21,707 nt of DNA from positions 295-22,001 of the IMG/VR virus record IMGVR_UViG_3300001097_000054. One strand, written 5' to 3'. Made by a program: the position numbers and the translations under genes. Positions 4,600-12,567 of the stretch are shown piece by piece. The notes under the pieces were generated by a model. The model was not told the origin of the DNA, made no database searches, and worked only from the letters and a program-made list of their open reading frames with translations. The DNA is from a virus. Numbering within the stretch: position 1 is the first letter of the stretch; the number at the start of each line of letters is the position of its first letter.

Positions 4600-5088
4600 T
4601 TATTCATCCTGATCATCACTATCAAAATCATCAATGTCATCGAAAACATCAATTTCATGATCACTTTCCTGTTTCTGTAGAGATTCATTTGCGCATCTAT
4701 CATTATCAAAATAATATTTTGTTCTTTGAGGATCGCAATGCAGCAACCACATTTTTGCGTGATCGTCTTGATGTAGATAAATCCAATTATAAATTTCCTG
4801 ACAAATAGGATCAAATTTTGTTTCTAGTGAATTGATAATGTTAAACTTCAAATTTTTTATGCATCTCTTGAAAATTTTTTCTTTTATGCCGTCCTTACCA
4901 GTGACATATTCCTGGTAAATTCTATTTTGCACATCAATCGTATTGCCCAGTTCTAATGTGAAATTGTCAAGCCCATCTAAAATTTTTTTATCTACTTCTG
5001 AGAAGTTAATTTTTTGGGGGTTTTTTACACGTATGCAAAAAACTAAATCGCCCTCAGGGGTTACTTCACGGTCTATTTCGATGTCCAT
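4600..5088 (-). CDS. Hypothetical protein with acidic tail
   Basis: The frame is open from a TTG at 5154, but ATG at 5088 follows TTGGAGAA with good spacing and is the better start, giving 162 residues. The product begins MDIEIDREVTPEGDLVFCIR, a beta hairpin-like start, then a helical, Lys-rich middle (KEKIFKRCIKNLKFNIINSL). It ends in an extreme acidic tail (DVFDDIDDFDSDDQDE). Such tails occur in DNA mimics and in proteins that bind basic partners, but no such function is shown. It is divergent from the large terminase gene. The usual small-terminase position is just upstream of the large one, but this gene points the other way and shows no helix-turn-helix. Confidence 0.6.
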   Translation of the reverse strand: MDIEIDREVTPEGDLVFCIRVKNPQKINFSEVDKKILDGLDNFTLELGNTIDVQNRIYQEYVTGKDGIKEKIFKRCIKNLKFNIINSLETKFDPICQEIYNWIYLHQDDHAKMWLLHCDPQRTKYYFDNDRCANESLQKQESDHEIDVFDDIDDFDSDDQDE

Positions 5089-5103
5089 AATATTCTCCAA
5101 TCG

Positions 5104-5132
5104 TTGTAAACTATCAAATGTTTGTTTAAATT
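5104..5132 (+). promoter_or_regulatory. Possible promoter for the packaging/head operon
   Basis: TTGTAA (5104-5109) and TAAATT (5127-5132) are 17 bases apart, each matching four of six consensus bases. They lie between the divergent starts at 5088 (minus) and 5168 or 5207 (plus). The region is very AT-rich, so chance matches are expected. Confidence 0.25.
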
Positions 5133-5167
5133 TCAATGTAAATTTAGCTAGCAAATAATTTATTTAA

Positions 5168-6691
5168 ATGTTAATTAAAATTATTTTAAAAAACTCAAGA
5201 TATTGGATGAATCAGCACAACGCAATAGAAATACTCGGAAGCCAAGATTGGCGCTTGCGAAATCTTTATAAAATTAAAGATAAACAAGGCGCAATCATAG
5301 ATTTTGCACCGAACTGGGCACAGGTTGAATTAAAGTCACCGCACTATCTTAATATTATATTGAAAGCACGCCAGCTTGGAATCACTACTTATCATGCGAT
5401 TTTATTTCTAGATACTTGTTTATTTAATAAAAATGTTAACTGCGCAATTGTTGCTGACAGCAAACCCATCGCGAGGGAAATTTTTATCGACAAGGTAAAA
5501 TTTGCCTATGACAATCTTCCCCAATTTGTCAGGGATATGTGCCCGGCATATAGAGATAACGTTCATGAAATGCGTTTTGCAAATGGAAGTGTTTACCGAG
5601 TATCAACCTCGCTAAGAGGAGGAACTTTGCAACTTCTACATATCACGGAATTCGCAAAAATCTGTCAAGAAAACCCTAAAAAAGCTAACGAAATTGTAAG
5701 TGGCGCTTTAAATGCTGTACAAGCAGGCCAATTTGTCTGTATCGAGTCGACGGCAAGGGGAAGAGAAGGACACTTTTATAATTTATGTAAAGCCGCACAA
5801 GCGCTTGATGATTCTGGAGTACAACCAGGCAAACTTGACTGGAAGATATGGTTTTTCCCATGGTGGAGACACCCTGATTATGAAGTAGATTCAAAAAATG
5901 TATTGATAAGTAATGATATGAACAAGTATTTTCTTGAATTAGAAGATAAACATATTATTTTGAATTTAGAACAGAAAGCATGGTATGTAAAAAAAATGCA
6001 GACGATGGGCGAATACATGAAAAGAGAATTTCCTTCAACGCCCGAAGAAGCTTTTGAATCTGCAAACGAGGGATTTTACTTTGCCAAACAAATTTCTCAA
6101 GCCAGGCATGACAAAAGAATCTGCTATCTACCCCACGATGAGAATGCAAAAACTTTTTCGTCATGGGATATTGGAATTGGTGACGCATGCGCAATATGGA
6201 TCTGGCAGCTAATAGGAAAAGAAATTCACTGTATTGACTACTACGAAAATTCAGACGAACCCCTGGCGCATTATGTTAAATGGATTAAAGCAAAGAATTA
6301 TACGATTGAAAAACACTTTCTTCCGCACGATGCAGCAGCTCGTGAGAAAGCTAGCGGAAAGTCTTTTGCGGACATTGCCAGAGACCAAGGATTAAAAGTA
6401 GATATTGTACCACGCCAGCTTAACGAAATGTTTGGAATTGAATGCCTAAGAAATACATTGCCCAGGTTCTTTTTTGATCTGCAAAAATGTGAAAAAGGAA
6501 TTAAAGCCATTGAAAACTTTCGCAAAGAATGGAATGAAAAACTTGGGTGCTACAGAGAGCGAAGTTATCACGATTGGGCATCTCACGGAGCGAAAGCATT
6601 AATATACGGCGCAGAGTCAATACAGAGATTGCACGGTGGAACTGGTATGTCAGCTGAAGAATGGAAGCGAATGAGGAAAGAATGGATATAG
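5168..6691 (+). CDS. terL: Terminase large subunit
   Basis: This is the DNA-packaging motor: an ATPase that moves phage DNA through the portal and a nuclease that cuts it. The 507-residue frame has the N-terminal adenine-binding style start (DWRLRNLYKIKDKQG, then PNWAQ). The Walker A-like ARQLGITT is at residues 67-74, the Walker B-like LQLLHITEFAK at 154-164 with E161 as probable catalytic residue, and the coupling motif ESTARGREGHFY at 193-204. The RNase H-like nuclease follows: WDIGIGD (D334, D339), LPHD (D388) and HDWASH (D469). A second start at 5207 (MNQHNAIEILG) fits the family better than the hydrophobic extension from 5168, though neither has a clear ribosome site. No small subunit was recognised next to it. 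Assignment is firm. Confidence 0.93.
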   Translation: MLIKIILKNSRYWMNQHNAIEILGSQDWRLRNLYKIKDKQGAIIDFAPNWAQVELKSPHYLNIILKARQLGITTYHAILFLDTCLFNKNVNCAIVADSKPIAREIFIDKVKFAYDNLPQFVRDMCPAYRDNVHEMRFANGSVYRVSTSLRGGTLQLLHITEFAKICQENPKKANEIVSGALNAVQAGQFVCIESTARGREGHFYNLCKAAQALDDSGVQPGKLDWKIWFFPWWRHPDYEVDSKNVLISNDMNKYFLELEDKHIILNLEQKAWYVKKMQTMGEYMKREFPSTPEEAFESANEGFYFAKQISQARHDKRICYLPHDENAKTFSSWDIGIGDACAIWIWQLIGKEIHCIDYYENSDEPLAHYVKWIKAKNYTIEKHFLPHDAAAREKASGKSFADIARDQGLKVDIVPRQLNEMFGIECLRNTLPRFFFDLQKCEKGIKAIENFRKEWNEKLGCYRERSYHDWASHGAKALIYGAESIQRLHGGTGMSAEEWKRMRKEWI

Positions 6692-6882
6692 ACTTGTGCT
6701 GCAACTGCCGATTTTACGAGCTAGAAGATTACGAGTTTGACGATGTTTCATACGAAAAGACGTATGGAGTTTGTAGAAGATATCCCCCCAAGCGCATAGA
6801 TGGAACGTTTTCAGGGTTTCCAGTTGTCGAAGATGATTCATGGTGTGGTGAACACCAAAAAAATGATTTAAACAAAAAGTAA
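6682..6882 (+). CDS. Small four-cysteine protein
   Basis: The likely start is ATG at 6682, preceded by GAGGAAAG inside the terminase end, giving 66 residues. The visible pattern is CCNCRFY, then YGVCRRYPP, then SWCGEH: a C-x2-C pair (or CC-x-C), a single Cys and a final WCG. This is a recurrent layout in small phage proteins placed near the terminase. The four spaced cysteines suggest a bound metal or iron-sulfur cluster; the ending W-C-G resembles high-potential iron-sulfur proteins. Metal binding is inferred. It overlaps the terminase by ten bases and precedes the portal by 16, so it is translated with the packaging genes. Confidence 0.7.
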   Translation: MDIDLCCNCRFYELEDYEFDDVSYEKTYGVCRRYPPKRIDGTFSGFPVVEDDSWCGEHQKNDLNKK

Positions 6883-6898
6883 TTTGCAAAAGAGAGAT

Positions 6899-8956
6899 AT
6901 GTACGCATTTCAGAAAGACGGTACTAACAACCAAACTTATGATCACAATAACAAAGTGTTCATGTGGCAGCAGTTTTTTTACGATGCGTATAGAACCTGG
7001 GGAGTTTTTTATGCTGAGGCATACAGGGATTTAAAAGCTTATGCAGGGGACAATTGGACTAATCAAGAACGAACTAAGCTTGAAAGACAAAATAGAATGG
7101 TCTTGGAGCTTAATAAAATACGTAGAGTGATCAACCTTTATTCGGGCTATGAAAGAGAAAACAGAACGCAAACTGTTACAGCACCGGTTGAAGGTAGTGA
7201 CGAAATTACAGCAGATCTTTTTTCTAATGTCTTGTACTACGTTTATGATAAAGGGAATGCAGATTACATCTTTTCAGAAGCTTTTGAGCATGCTCTAAAA
7301 ACAGGTCTCGCAATTGTCGGGATCTATATGGACTACACGAAAGATAAAGTGAATGGAGACATTAAATTTTACTGGAAGCCTTTTAACGCGCTTATGTTAG
7401 ATCCATATTTTACTAAGAGGGATTTATCAGATTGCGACCAGGCTTCCACCAGAGATCTACTATCCAAAGAATTAATTAAGAGTTTGTTGCCCTGGATAGA
7501 TCCCGAGGAAATTGACTCAATTCCTACAGGGATAAGAGATAACAAATACCAGTATTTAGGTCTTTATCGACAATATAATTCTACTTACATAGCGCAGAAT
7601 TTAGTCACTTATGACCAATATTGGAAGAGAATTAATGTTCCGCAAAAATATCTTGTAGATGAAGACACAGGAGTTACGGAAGAATGGTTTGGCACAAGAG
7701 CGGAAGAAAAAGAACTTAAAGCAAGCCTGGCTTTAACTCCCCAAGTAAAACTTATTACAACACACAAAAGAAGTGTTGAGCTCAACATTATTGTTGGTGG
7801 TAGGCTGTTGTACAGTGGTCCAGACCCAACAGGTTTAGATACATTCCCATTCATGCCGATATTACTTTACCATGAGCCTCTCATAAGCACAGAGCTTAAA
7901 ATTCAAGGCTTAGTACGTTCCGTTCGTGACGCGCAAAGGCAATATAATCGCCGACACTCACAGATCATAGACATCATGGAATCTATAATTAATACTGGAT
8001 GGATCACGAAGAACGGTTCAGTGTTAGACCCGACAATGCTAATGCAGGCTGGCCAGGGAAGGCAAATTGTTGTTAATGATGGCTATGACGTCAACGCCGA
8101 TGTAAGAGAAATTTCTCCACCCAACATCCCGCCTGGATACCTACAATATCAAGACATTATCGACAAAAATATCATGGAAATTCCTGGCGCGTCAGAGGAA
8201 TTATTAGGCCTATCTTCGACTGGTGACTCTCAAGTATCGGGAAAACTTGCGGAAGTTAGAAGTTCTAACAGCCTTAAAGGTAATCGCGGGATCTTTGATA
8301 ATTTAGAGCAGACTAAAAAATATGTTGGAATGCTGGTTATGGAGTGCATTCAGAAAAATTATCAGCCCGGCAAAATCTTTCGCATTACAAACAAAGAACC
8401 GACTGAAGAATTCTTTTCTGGTAATTTTGGAGAGTATGACTGCGTAGTTAAACAAGCTGTTAAAACTGCCACACAACGTGAAGCTTACTATTACCAACTT
8501 CTTCAGCTTGTGTCACTTGGTGCACCGATTCCCTGGGAAGATATTTTGGAAGCGGCTCCGCTCCAAGGCAAAACTGAGTTTCTTGAGAAGATCAGGGAAA
8601 GAGCTGAACAAGCACAAGAACAACAACAAAAAGTTCAGGAAGCTGAGCAAATACAGAAACAACTTGAATTATCACAAATTGACCAAAACACTGCATTAGC
8701 TGAAGAGCGTCGAGCTCGTGTTCTGGCTGATATTGGCTTGGCAAGAGAAAGAATTTCCGAAGGGGAACAAAACTACGCCAGGGCTTTATTAGATAACGCG
8801 AAAACTGTCAAAGAAATACAAGATCTAGACAGAAAACGCTTACTGGATGTAATGCAATTAGCTTCCGATCTGCGCCAGCAAGAACAAGCTAAAACAGAAG
8901 AATTGTTACAGCAAGACAGCCAGAGAGCGAAAAACCCATTAACTACAGGAGTTTAA
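6899..8956 (+). CDS. Portal protein (P22 type)
   Basis: The portal ring sits at one capsid vertex, is the channel for DNA packaging and exit, and docks the terminase. The frame is open from TTG at 6884, but ATG at 6899 is likelier (GAGAG just upstream), giving 685 residues. The N-terminal half carries the P22-like wing and stem pattern (LNKIRRVINLYSGYERENRT, then IFSEAFEHALKTGLAIVGIYMDY, then WKPFNALMLDPYF). The middle has LVRSVRDAQRQYNRRHSQII and the PGASEELLGL region. Residues from about 570 to 670 are a long Q/E-rich coiled coil, consistent with the C-terminal helical barrel of P22 gp1 (725 residues). It follows the terminase and precedes the scaffold and coat. Assignment is firm. Confidence 0.92.
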   Translation: MYAFQKDGTNNQTYDHNNKVFMWQQFFYDAYRTWGVFYAEAYRDLKAYAGDNWTNQERTKLERQNRMVLELNKIRRVINLYSGYERENRTQTVTAPVEGSDEITADLFSNVLYYVYDKGNADYIFSEAFEHALKTGLAIVGIYMDYTKDKVNGDIKFYWKPFNALMLDPYFTKRDLSDCDQASTRDLLSKELIKSLLPWIDPEEIDSIPTGIRDNKYQYLGLYRQYNSTYIAQNLVTYDQYWKRINVPQKYLVDEDTGVTEEWFGTRAEEKELKASLALTPQVKLITTHKRSVELNIIVGGRLLYSGPDPTGLDTFPFMPILLYHEPLISTELKIQGLVRSVRDAQRQYNRRHSQIIDIMESIINTGWITKNGSVLDPTMLMQAGQGRQIVVNDGYDVNADVREISPPNIPPGYLQYQDIIDKNIMEIPGASEELLGLSSTGDSQVSGKLAEVRSSNSLKGNRGIFDNLEQTKKYVGMLVMECIQKNYQPGKIFRITNKEPTEEFFSGNFGEYDCVVKQAVKTATQREAYYYQLLQLVSLGAPIPWEDILEAAPLQGKTEFLEKIRERAEQAQEQQQKVQEAEQIQKQLELSQIDQNTALAEERRARVLADIGLARERISEGEQNYARALLDNAKTVKEIQDLDRKRLLDVMQLASDLRQQEQAKTEELLQQDSQRAKNPLTTGV

Positions 8957-8957
8957 A

Positions 8958-9230
8958 ATGGCAAGAGGAATGAAAGGAACAGCATCGTACAACAAAATGA
9001 TGCCCAATTTTAGCACATACGGCGGTCAGGAAAACCCGGGCTATAAACCACCGACAGGTGACGCGGGTGCTAAAGCACACGGATTATATTCTACAAAAAA
9101 AAATCCATTGTCTGTACCTATTAAAGGGTCACAAATTGGCCCAGGTTATGGAAATGCAGATCGTATGAAAGCTATGGCAAATAAAGACGCCCAAGCTCTA
9201 GAAGAAGATCTAAGAGGGCAACCATGCTAA
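8958..9230 (+). CDS. Small Gly/Lys-rich phage protein
   Basis: ATG at 8958 follows CAGGAG inside the portal's last codons. The 90-residue product starts MARGMKGTASYNKMMPNFST and contains GYKPPTGDAG and GPGYGNADRMKAMANKDAQ. It is basic and Gly/Pro-rich in its first two thirds with a charged helical end. It is short and probably disordered. Genes of this size and make-up are common between portal and scaffold genes, but no role is established here. Its stop overlaps the start of the next gene (ATGCTAA), so the two are likely coupled. Confidence 0.65.
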   Translation: MARGMKGTASYNKMMPNFSTYGGQENPGYKPPTGDAGAKAHGLYSTKKNPLSVPIKGSQIGPGYGNADRMKAMANKDAQALEEDLRGQPC

Positions 9231-9580
9231 GTCTGCAAAAAACCTTGCCAACGATGGGTGAATTTCATTTATTGGCTAGGAAAAGACTTAGTGACTATTT
9301 CCAAATTAAATTTGAAAAAGTCCAGAAAGAGAATTTAGATAAAAATAAATATTTTATCTTAGGTGCTGTTAAAACGACTAGAAAGAACGGCAAGACAAAA
9401 ATACGTGTAATATTAAAGACGTATGATCAACAGCCACAAATTCAAAAAGAATCGTATCTATATGAAATTGATAATGTAGAAAACACACAAACTCTTTTAT
9501 GGGTCATGCATACAAACAATAGTTTAAGTTTACCAACAATTGGCAAAAAAATATCGGTCGGCACCACAAGCGTATCTTAG
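9224..9580 (+). CDS. Hypothetical protein in the head operon
   Basis: The start overlaps the previous stop as ATGCTAA, and GAGGG lies just upstream. The 118-residue product has a helical N-terminus (MLSLQKTLPTMGEFHLLARK) then beta-type segments (YFILGAVKTTRKNGKTKIRV, KESYLYEIDNVENT). It is basic and has no membrane segment. It lies between the portal and scaffold genes, so a head-assembly role is possible. No family is recognised. A small hairpin starts at its last base, before the scaffold gene. Confidence 0.6.
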   Translation: MLSLQKTLPTMGEFHLLARKRLSDYFQIKFEKVQKENLDKNKYFILGAVKTTRKNGKTKIRVILKTYDQQPQIQKESYLYEIDNVENTQTLLWVMHTNNSLSLPTIGKKISVGTTSVS

Positions 9581-9597
9581 CGTCAGAGTATTGACGC
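9580..9597 (+). other. Small hairpin before the scaffold gene
   Basis: GCGTCA (9580-9585) pairs with TGACGC (9592-9597) around a 6-base loop. No T-run follows, so it is not an intrinsic terminator. It lies just before the scaffold ribosome site (CGGGAG) and could affect RNA processing or stability. Confidence 0.35.
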
Positions 9598-9613
9598 ACT
9601 ACGGGAGTTAATA

Positions 9614-10273
9614 ATGAACGAACAAAACATTGGACATGAAGCGGATGCTGCCTCCGAGCACAACCAAATCGAGTCAGGGGAAGAAAGCCAGGATCTAAAT
9701 CAACAAAAAATGGTCCCACTTGCTGCGCTTCAAGATGAGCGTAGAAAGAGGCAAGAGTTAGAGACAAAAGCAGAGCGATTAGAAGCTAGATCACAAGCTT
9801 ATGAAGAACTGATTCGCGCTAAAGATAGCAAGGAAGAAGTGGAAGAAGAAGATCCCAACGGCATAGTTGAGAGAAAAGACCTCCACGCTAACACAGCACA
9901 TACAAAGCGCGATATTTTGGAAACTCTCTATCAGGATATGAACCCCGAAGCTGTTCAAAAGATAAATAAGTATTTGAAATTGATTTTAGAAAAAAAGCCT
10001 TGGTTGGCTTCTTCGGTAGATACGGCACAGAATCGGTACGCGCGAGCGTACGAAATTGTTGGGGACTACATGCACTTAGTCGATGAAAAAATCGAAGTGA
10101 AAAGGTCAAGCAATCAGGATGGTAAGAGAATAATAGAAAATTCCAGAAAGCCAAGATCACCGATGGACGTCGGGAATTCTGCTCGGCCGGAAGGAATGGA
10201 ATATCTCAAAAGCATCCAGGGGAAGAAAGAGTTCCGTGAGTACCGTCAGAAACTCCGCCAAGGAGACGCTTAG
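9614..10273 (+). CDS. Scaffolding protein
   Basis: The scaffold guides coat assembly inside the procapsid and then leaves. The 219-residue product is highly charged, with no hydrophobic core at either end. Residues about 32-75 (MVPLAALQDERRKRQELETK, then ERLEARSQAYEELIR) match the VPLAAL-Q-x-ER pattern typical of phage scaffolds and form a coiled coil. The C-terminus (EFREYRQKLRQGDA) is basic, as expected for a coat-binding helix. Gene order portal, scaffold, coat supports the call. The ribosome site is CGGGAG, seven bases before the ATG. Assignment is good, from composition, motif and position. Confidence 0.8.
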   Translation: MNEQNIGHEADAASEHNQIESGEESQDLNQQKMVPLAALQDERRKRQELETKAERLEARSQAYEELIRAKDSKEEVEEEDPNGIVERKDLHANTAHTKRDILETLYQDMNPEAVQKINKYLKLILEKKPWLASSVDTAQNRYARAYEIVGDYMHLVDEKIEVKRSSNQDGKRIIENSRKPRSPMDVGNSARPEGMEYLKSIQGKKEFREYRQKLRQGDA

Positions 10274-10299
10274 AGACAAATTTAAAAAATTTTGCCTCT
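10272..10299. other. Hairpin between scaffold and coat genes
   Basis: AGAGACAAA (10272-10280) pairs with TTTGCCTCT (10291-10299), with one A/C mismatch that is G-U in minus-strand RNA. A T6 run comes 12 bases later (10313-10318). It may be a weak terminator or processing site that sets coat and scaffold levels apart. Confidence 0.3.
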
Positions 10300-10332
10300 A
10301 GTGTCAAAACATTTTTTGATTAGGAGATAAAA

Positions 10333-11277
10333 ATGGCTGCTGGAACTACTACAACCGTACAAGTTGACCCTGAAGTTAATTTGTTTTTTGACAATATATT
10401 GCTGGATAGACACCAGCCCTATTACGTTCATGGATACTTCGCACAAGAGCGTAGAATTCCTCAAAAGAACAGTAAGACTGCTATCTTTCGTCGCTATGAT
10501 AATTTGGCCGATGCCCTTACACCGCTGACTGAAGGGGTAACACCAGCTTCAGAACAGGTAACCAAGTTCGACATAACCGCTGTAGTTCAACAGTACGGTA
10601 AAGTCGTAGAAGTATCTGATGATGTAATTATCACAGTACAGGATCAAACAGCTAACGAAATTGCTGACATGCTTGCTCAAAACATGGCAAGCACTTATGA
10701 CAAAATTGTTAGGAATATGCTCGCTGCTACAAGTGCACAAATTGACTGCCTAAACGGGGTTAATGGACAGCCCATCACAGAAGTAACTACCACTGACCTC
10801 GAACTAGCCGTTGACTATCTAGAAGGTAATAACGGTAAGAAATTATCACCTAACCAAGAAGGCACAAACGCTTTTGGTACTGCTCCAGTATGGGCAGCGT
10901 ATTGGATGATTATTTCTACTGATTTACGTTCAGACTTTAAAAACTTGTCTAATTTTCTACCAACTGCCGATTACCCAAGACAGCAGTCTGTACTTGAAGC
11001 CGAATTTGGCTCATGTGATGAGGTTCGGTTGGTTAAGACATCTGAAGCGTACAAAGACACGTCAGTTGTTCCCGCCATTTATTTTAACTTCTTGTTCGCT
11101 GCTAACGCTTATGGACGTATTTCTATCGACGATCAATCGATGGAAATGGTTCTAAAACCGCTTGGAGCGGGACAAGATCCGTTGAACCAACGCCAAAGTA
11201 TGGGTTGGAAAGGTCGTCTAGGGGCTGTTATCCTAGATGATAGTTGGTGCATAGCACTACGAAGCACAAAAGGTTAA
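10333..11277 (+). CDS. Major capsid protein (N4-gp56 family)
   Basis: This is the main coat subunit of the head. The 314-residue product starts MAAGTTTTVQVDPEVNLFFD. Its N-terminal third carries the pattern of the N4-gp56 capsid family: DxxLLDRxxPYxVH, then RRIPQKNSKTAIFRRYDNL, then LTEGVTP, then AVVQQYGKVVEVSDDV. The rest fits an HK97-like fold (LAQNMASTYDKIVRNML as the axial helix region, NFLPTADYPRQQSVLEAEFG, and a C-terminal GAVILDDSWCIALRST). It has a strong ribosome site (TAGGAG) and follows the scaffold. An N4-gp56 coat with a P22-like portal is seen in many short-tailed phages. Assignment is firm. Confidence 0.92.
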   Translation: MAAGTTTTVQVDPEVNLFFDNILLDRHQPYYVHGYFAQERRIPQKNSKTAIFRRYDNLADALTPLTEGVTPASEQVTKFDITAVVQQYGKVVEVSDDVIITVQDQTANEIADMLAQNMASTYDKIVRNMLAATSAQIDCLNGVNGQPITEVTTTDLELAVDYLEGNNGKKLSPNQEGTNAFGTAPVWAAYWMIISTDLRSDFKNLSNFLPTADYPRQQSVLEAEFGSCDEVRLVKTSEAYKDTSVVPAIYFNFLFAANAYGRISIDDQSMEMVLKPLGAGQDPLNQRQSMGWKGRLGAVILDDSWCIALRSTKG

Positions 11278-11292
11278 AAAAAGGGGGACAAT

Positions 11293-12042
11293 ATGACTGC
11301 GTCATTAGGAAATAATGCTAATAGATTTACTGGTCAGCGCGAGCAAAGCCAGGTTACTAACAGCTACGGGGGTTATCTACAATCTGCTGGGATTGCATAT
11401 GACCTAACTCTACCATTCTTACCAGATAAGTTAGACTGGTATAATTTTACTAGATATGGGACGGATACATCGTCTATTTCTGGCGTGTGGTTTCGTGATA
11501 TGCCAATAGGCGACGCATTAATCGTTACACGAGGCGCTACAACCCTGACTAGTACATTGGAAACAACAAATGGAATTACTGACGTATCAACTGAAGGTGG
11601 GTTTTATGACCTACATTTAGTAATCACAGGAATTACAACTGCGACACCAGGCGTTATTACAACTTCCGCAGCCCATTTTCTGTCTGACTTCGACCGTGTA
11701 ATACTGACAAAAATTATTGGCACAGCAGCAGCGCAATTGAACAACAACGAATATGTCGTTCGAGTTCTTTCAGCGACCACGTTTGCTTTGTATGATACTT
11801 TTGGTATTCCAGTAACAGTGAGTGGAGCCTACGGCTCTAGTGGTCAAGTCACGAAAGTTGGTCCGTTGCTGGGTAATCCTAACGAGCCCGTAAGTCCAGC
11901 TATACAGCATCGTGCTATTATCGACTATGCACCTACCGCAATTTTGCGTTTAGGAACGTCTATAATGGGAGCTGACAATAACATTATCTATTTTACGGCG
12001 TGGCAGTTTAACGGCTATGTCAATCGTGGTGATGTTGTGTAA
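11293..12042 (+). CDS. Structural protein after the coat, with FCCH-like module
   Basis: The 249-residue product begins MTASLGNNANRFTGQREQSQ. It has the ribosome site GGGGG close to its ATG, 15 bases after the coat stop. It is rich in Thr, Gly and Ala and looks all-beta. Residues about 105-165 (LVITGITTATPGVITTSAAH, then LNNNEYVVRVLSATTFALYD) repeat the module seen at 3540 and 13845. The end (DNNIIYFTAWQFNGYV) is also beta. The position, coat stoichiometry block closed by a terminator, suggests a capsid decoration or head-vertex protein. The exact role is inferred; it is certainly a virion-type protein by composition. Confidence 0.65.
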   Translation: MTASLGNNANRFTGQREQSQVTNSYGGYLQSAGIAYDLTLPFLPDKLDWYNFTRYGTDTSSISGVWFRDMPIGDALIVTRGATTLTSTLETTNGITDVSTEGGFYDLHLVITGITTATPGVITTSAAHFLSDFDRVILTKIIGTAAAQLNNNEYVVRVLSATTFALYDTFGIPVTVSGAYGSSGQVTKVGPLLGNPNEPVSPAIQHRAIIDYAPTAILRLGTSIMGADNNIIYFTAWQFNGYVNRGDVV

Positions 12043-12052
12043 ATAATTAGGT

Positions 12053-12078
12053 GGGGGGTAATTTATCCCCCCCTTTCT
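12053..12078 (+). terminator. GC-rich intrinsic terminator or attenuator after the head genes
   Basis: Six Gs (12053-12058) pair with Cs at 12067-12073 around an AT-rich loop, followed by TTTCTT. It lies 11 bases after the head gene stop and before the tail genes. It probably lowers, rather than fully stops, transcription into the tail module, since no clear promoter was seen after it. Confidence 0.65.
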
Positions 12079-12096
12079 TAACTGTAATGAGGAAAT

Positions 12097-12561
12097 ATGA
12101 GCAGAAAAATGGAAACGAAATCCGAACAAATTGAAATGGAAAAACCTTTTGATTTTGATACTTTTGAAATCAAAACAATTGAAGATTTTGGTATTTGGAA
12201 CTTGCATGCAAGAAAAGCTTTTCGCGAAGCCAAAAAACGCAACCCTCGTTGTGACCCACCGATACCTGTAAGAGTGCCTGACGAATCATTCCACAAAAAA
12301 ATGAAAGTCAAATTTCAGCGTTTTGATCAACCCGAAAACATTTTAAAAGTATCAGTGCGCACAAAAGAAATTGACTGGAAAGGACAGCTAAAGCCAGGGC
12401 GTAGTTACGATTTACCCTTACCAGTAATTCGTTTTCTCAACAATCTTGCCGTGCCTATTTTTGCGGAAGTTAAAGTTGAAAGTAATGGAGAGACGGTTAC
12501 AGAAACACGGCAAGTAGGCGAACGCAATCGCTTTTCATGCCATCCCATGGAGATAATTTAA
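12097..12561 (+). CDS. Hypothetical protein, neck region
   Basis: ATG follows GAGGAAAT. The 154-residue product starts with a charged helix (MSRKMETKSEQIEMEKPFDF), then FEIKTIEDFGIWNLHARKAF, a central DPPIPVRVPDESFHKK, and a beta-rich C-terminal half ending in VGERNRFSCHPMEI. Its place between coat/decoration genes and the adaptor gene suggests a head-completion or neck role, and in phages of this type a small protein commonly stands here. No catalytic motif or membrane segment is visible. No named family is recognised. Confidence 0.65.
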   Translation: MSRKMETKSEQIEMEKPFDFDTFEIKTIEDFGIWNLHARKAFREAKKRNPRCDPPIPVRVPDESFHKKMKVKFQRFDQPENILKVSVRTKEIDWKGQLKPGRSYDLPLPVIRFLNNLAVPIFAEVKVESNGETVTETRQVGERNRFSCHPMEII

Positions 12562-12567
12562 GGGAAT

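Noticed and set aside
5089-5154. N-terminal extension of the minus gene from TTG at 5154
   Set aside because: ATG at 5088 has a proper ribosome site (TTGGAGAA); the extension does not.
6884-6898. TTG start for the portal gene
   Set aside because: ATG at 6899 is five codons later and has purine-rich sequence just upstream.
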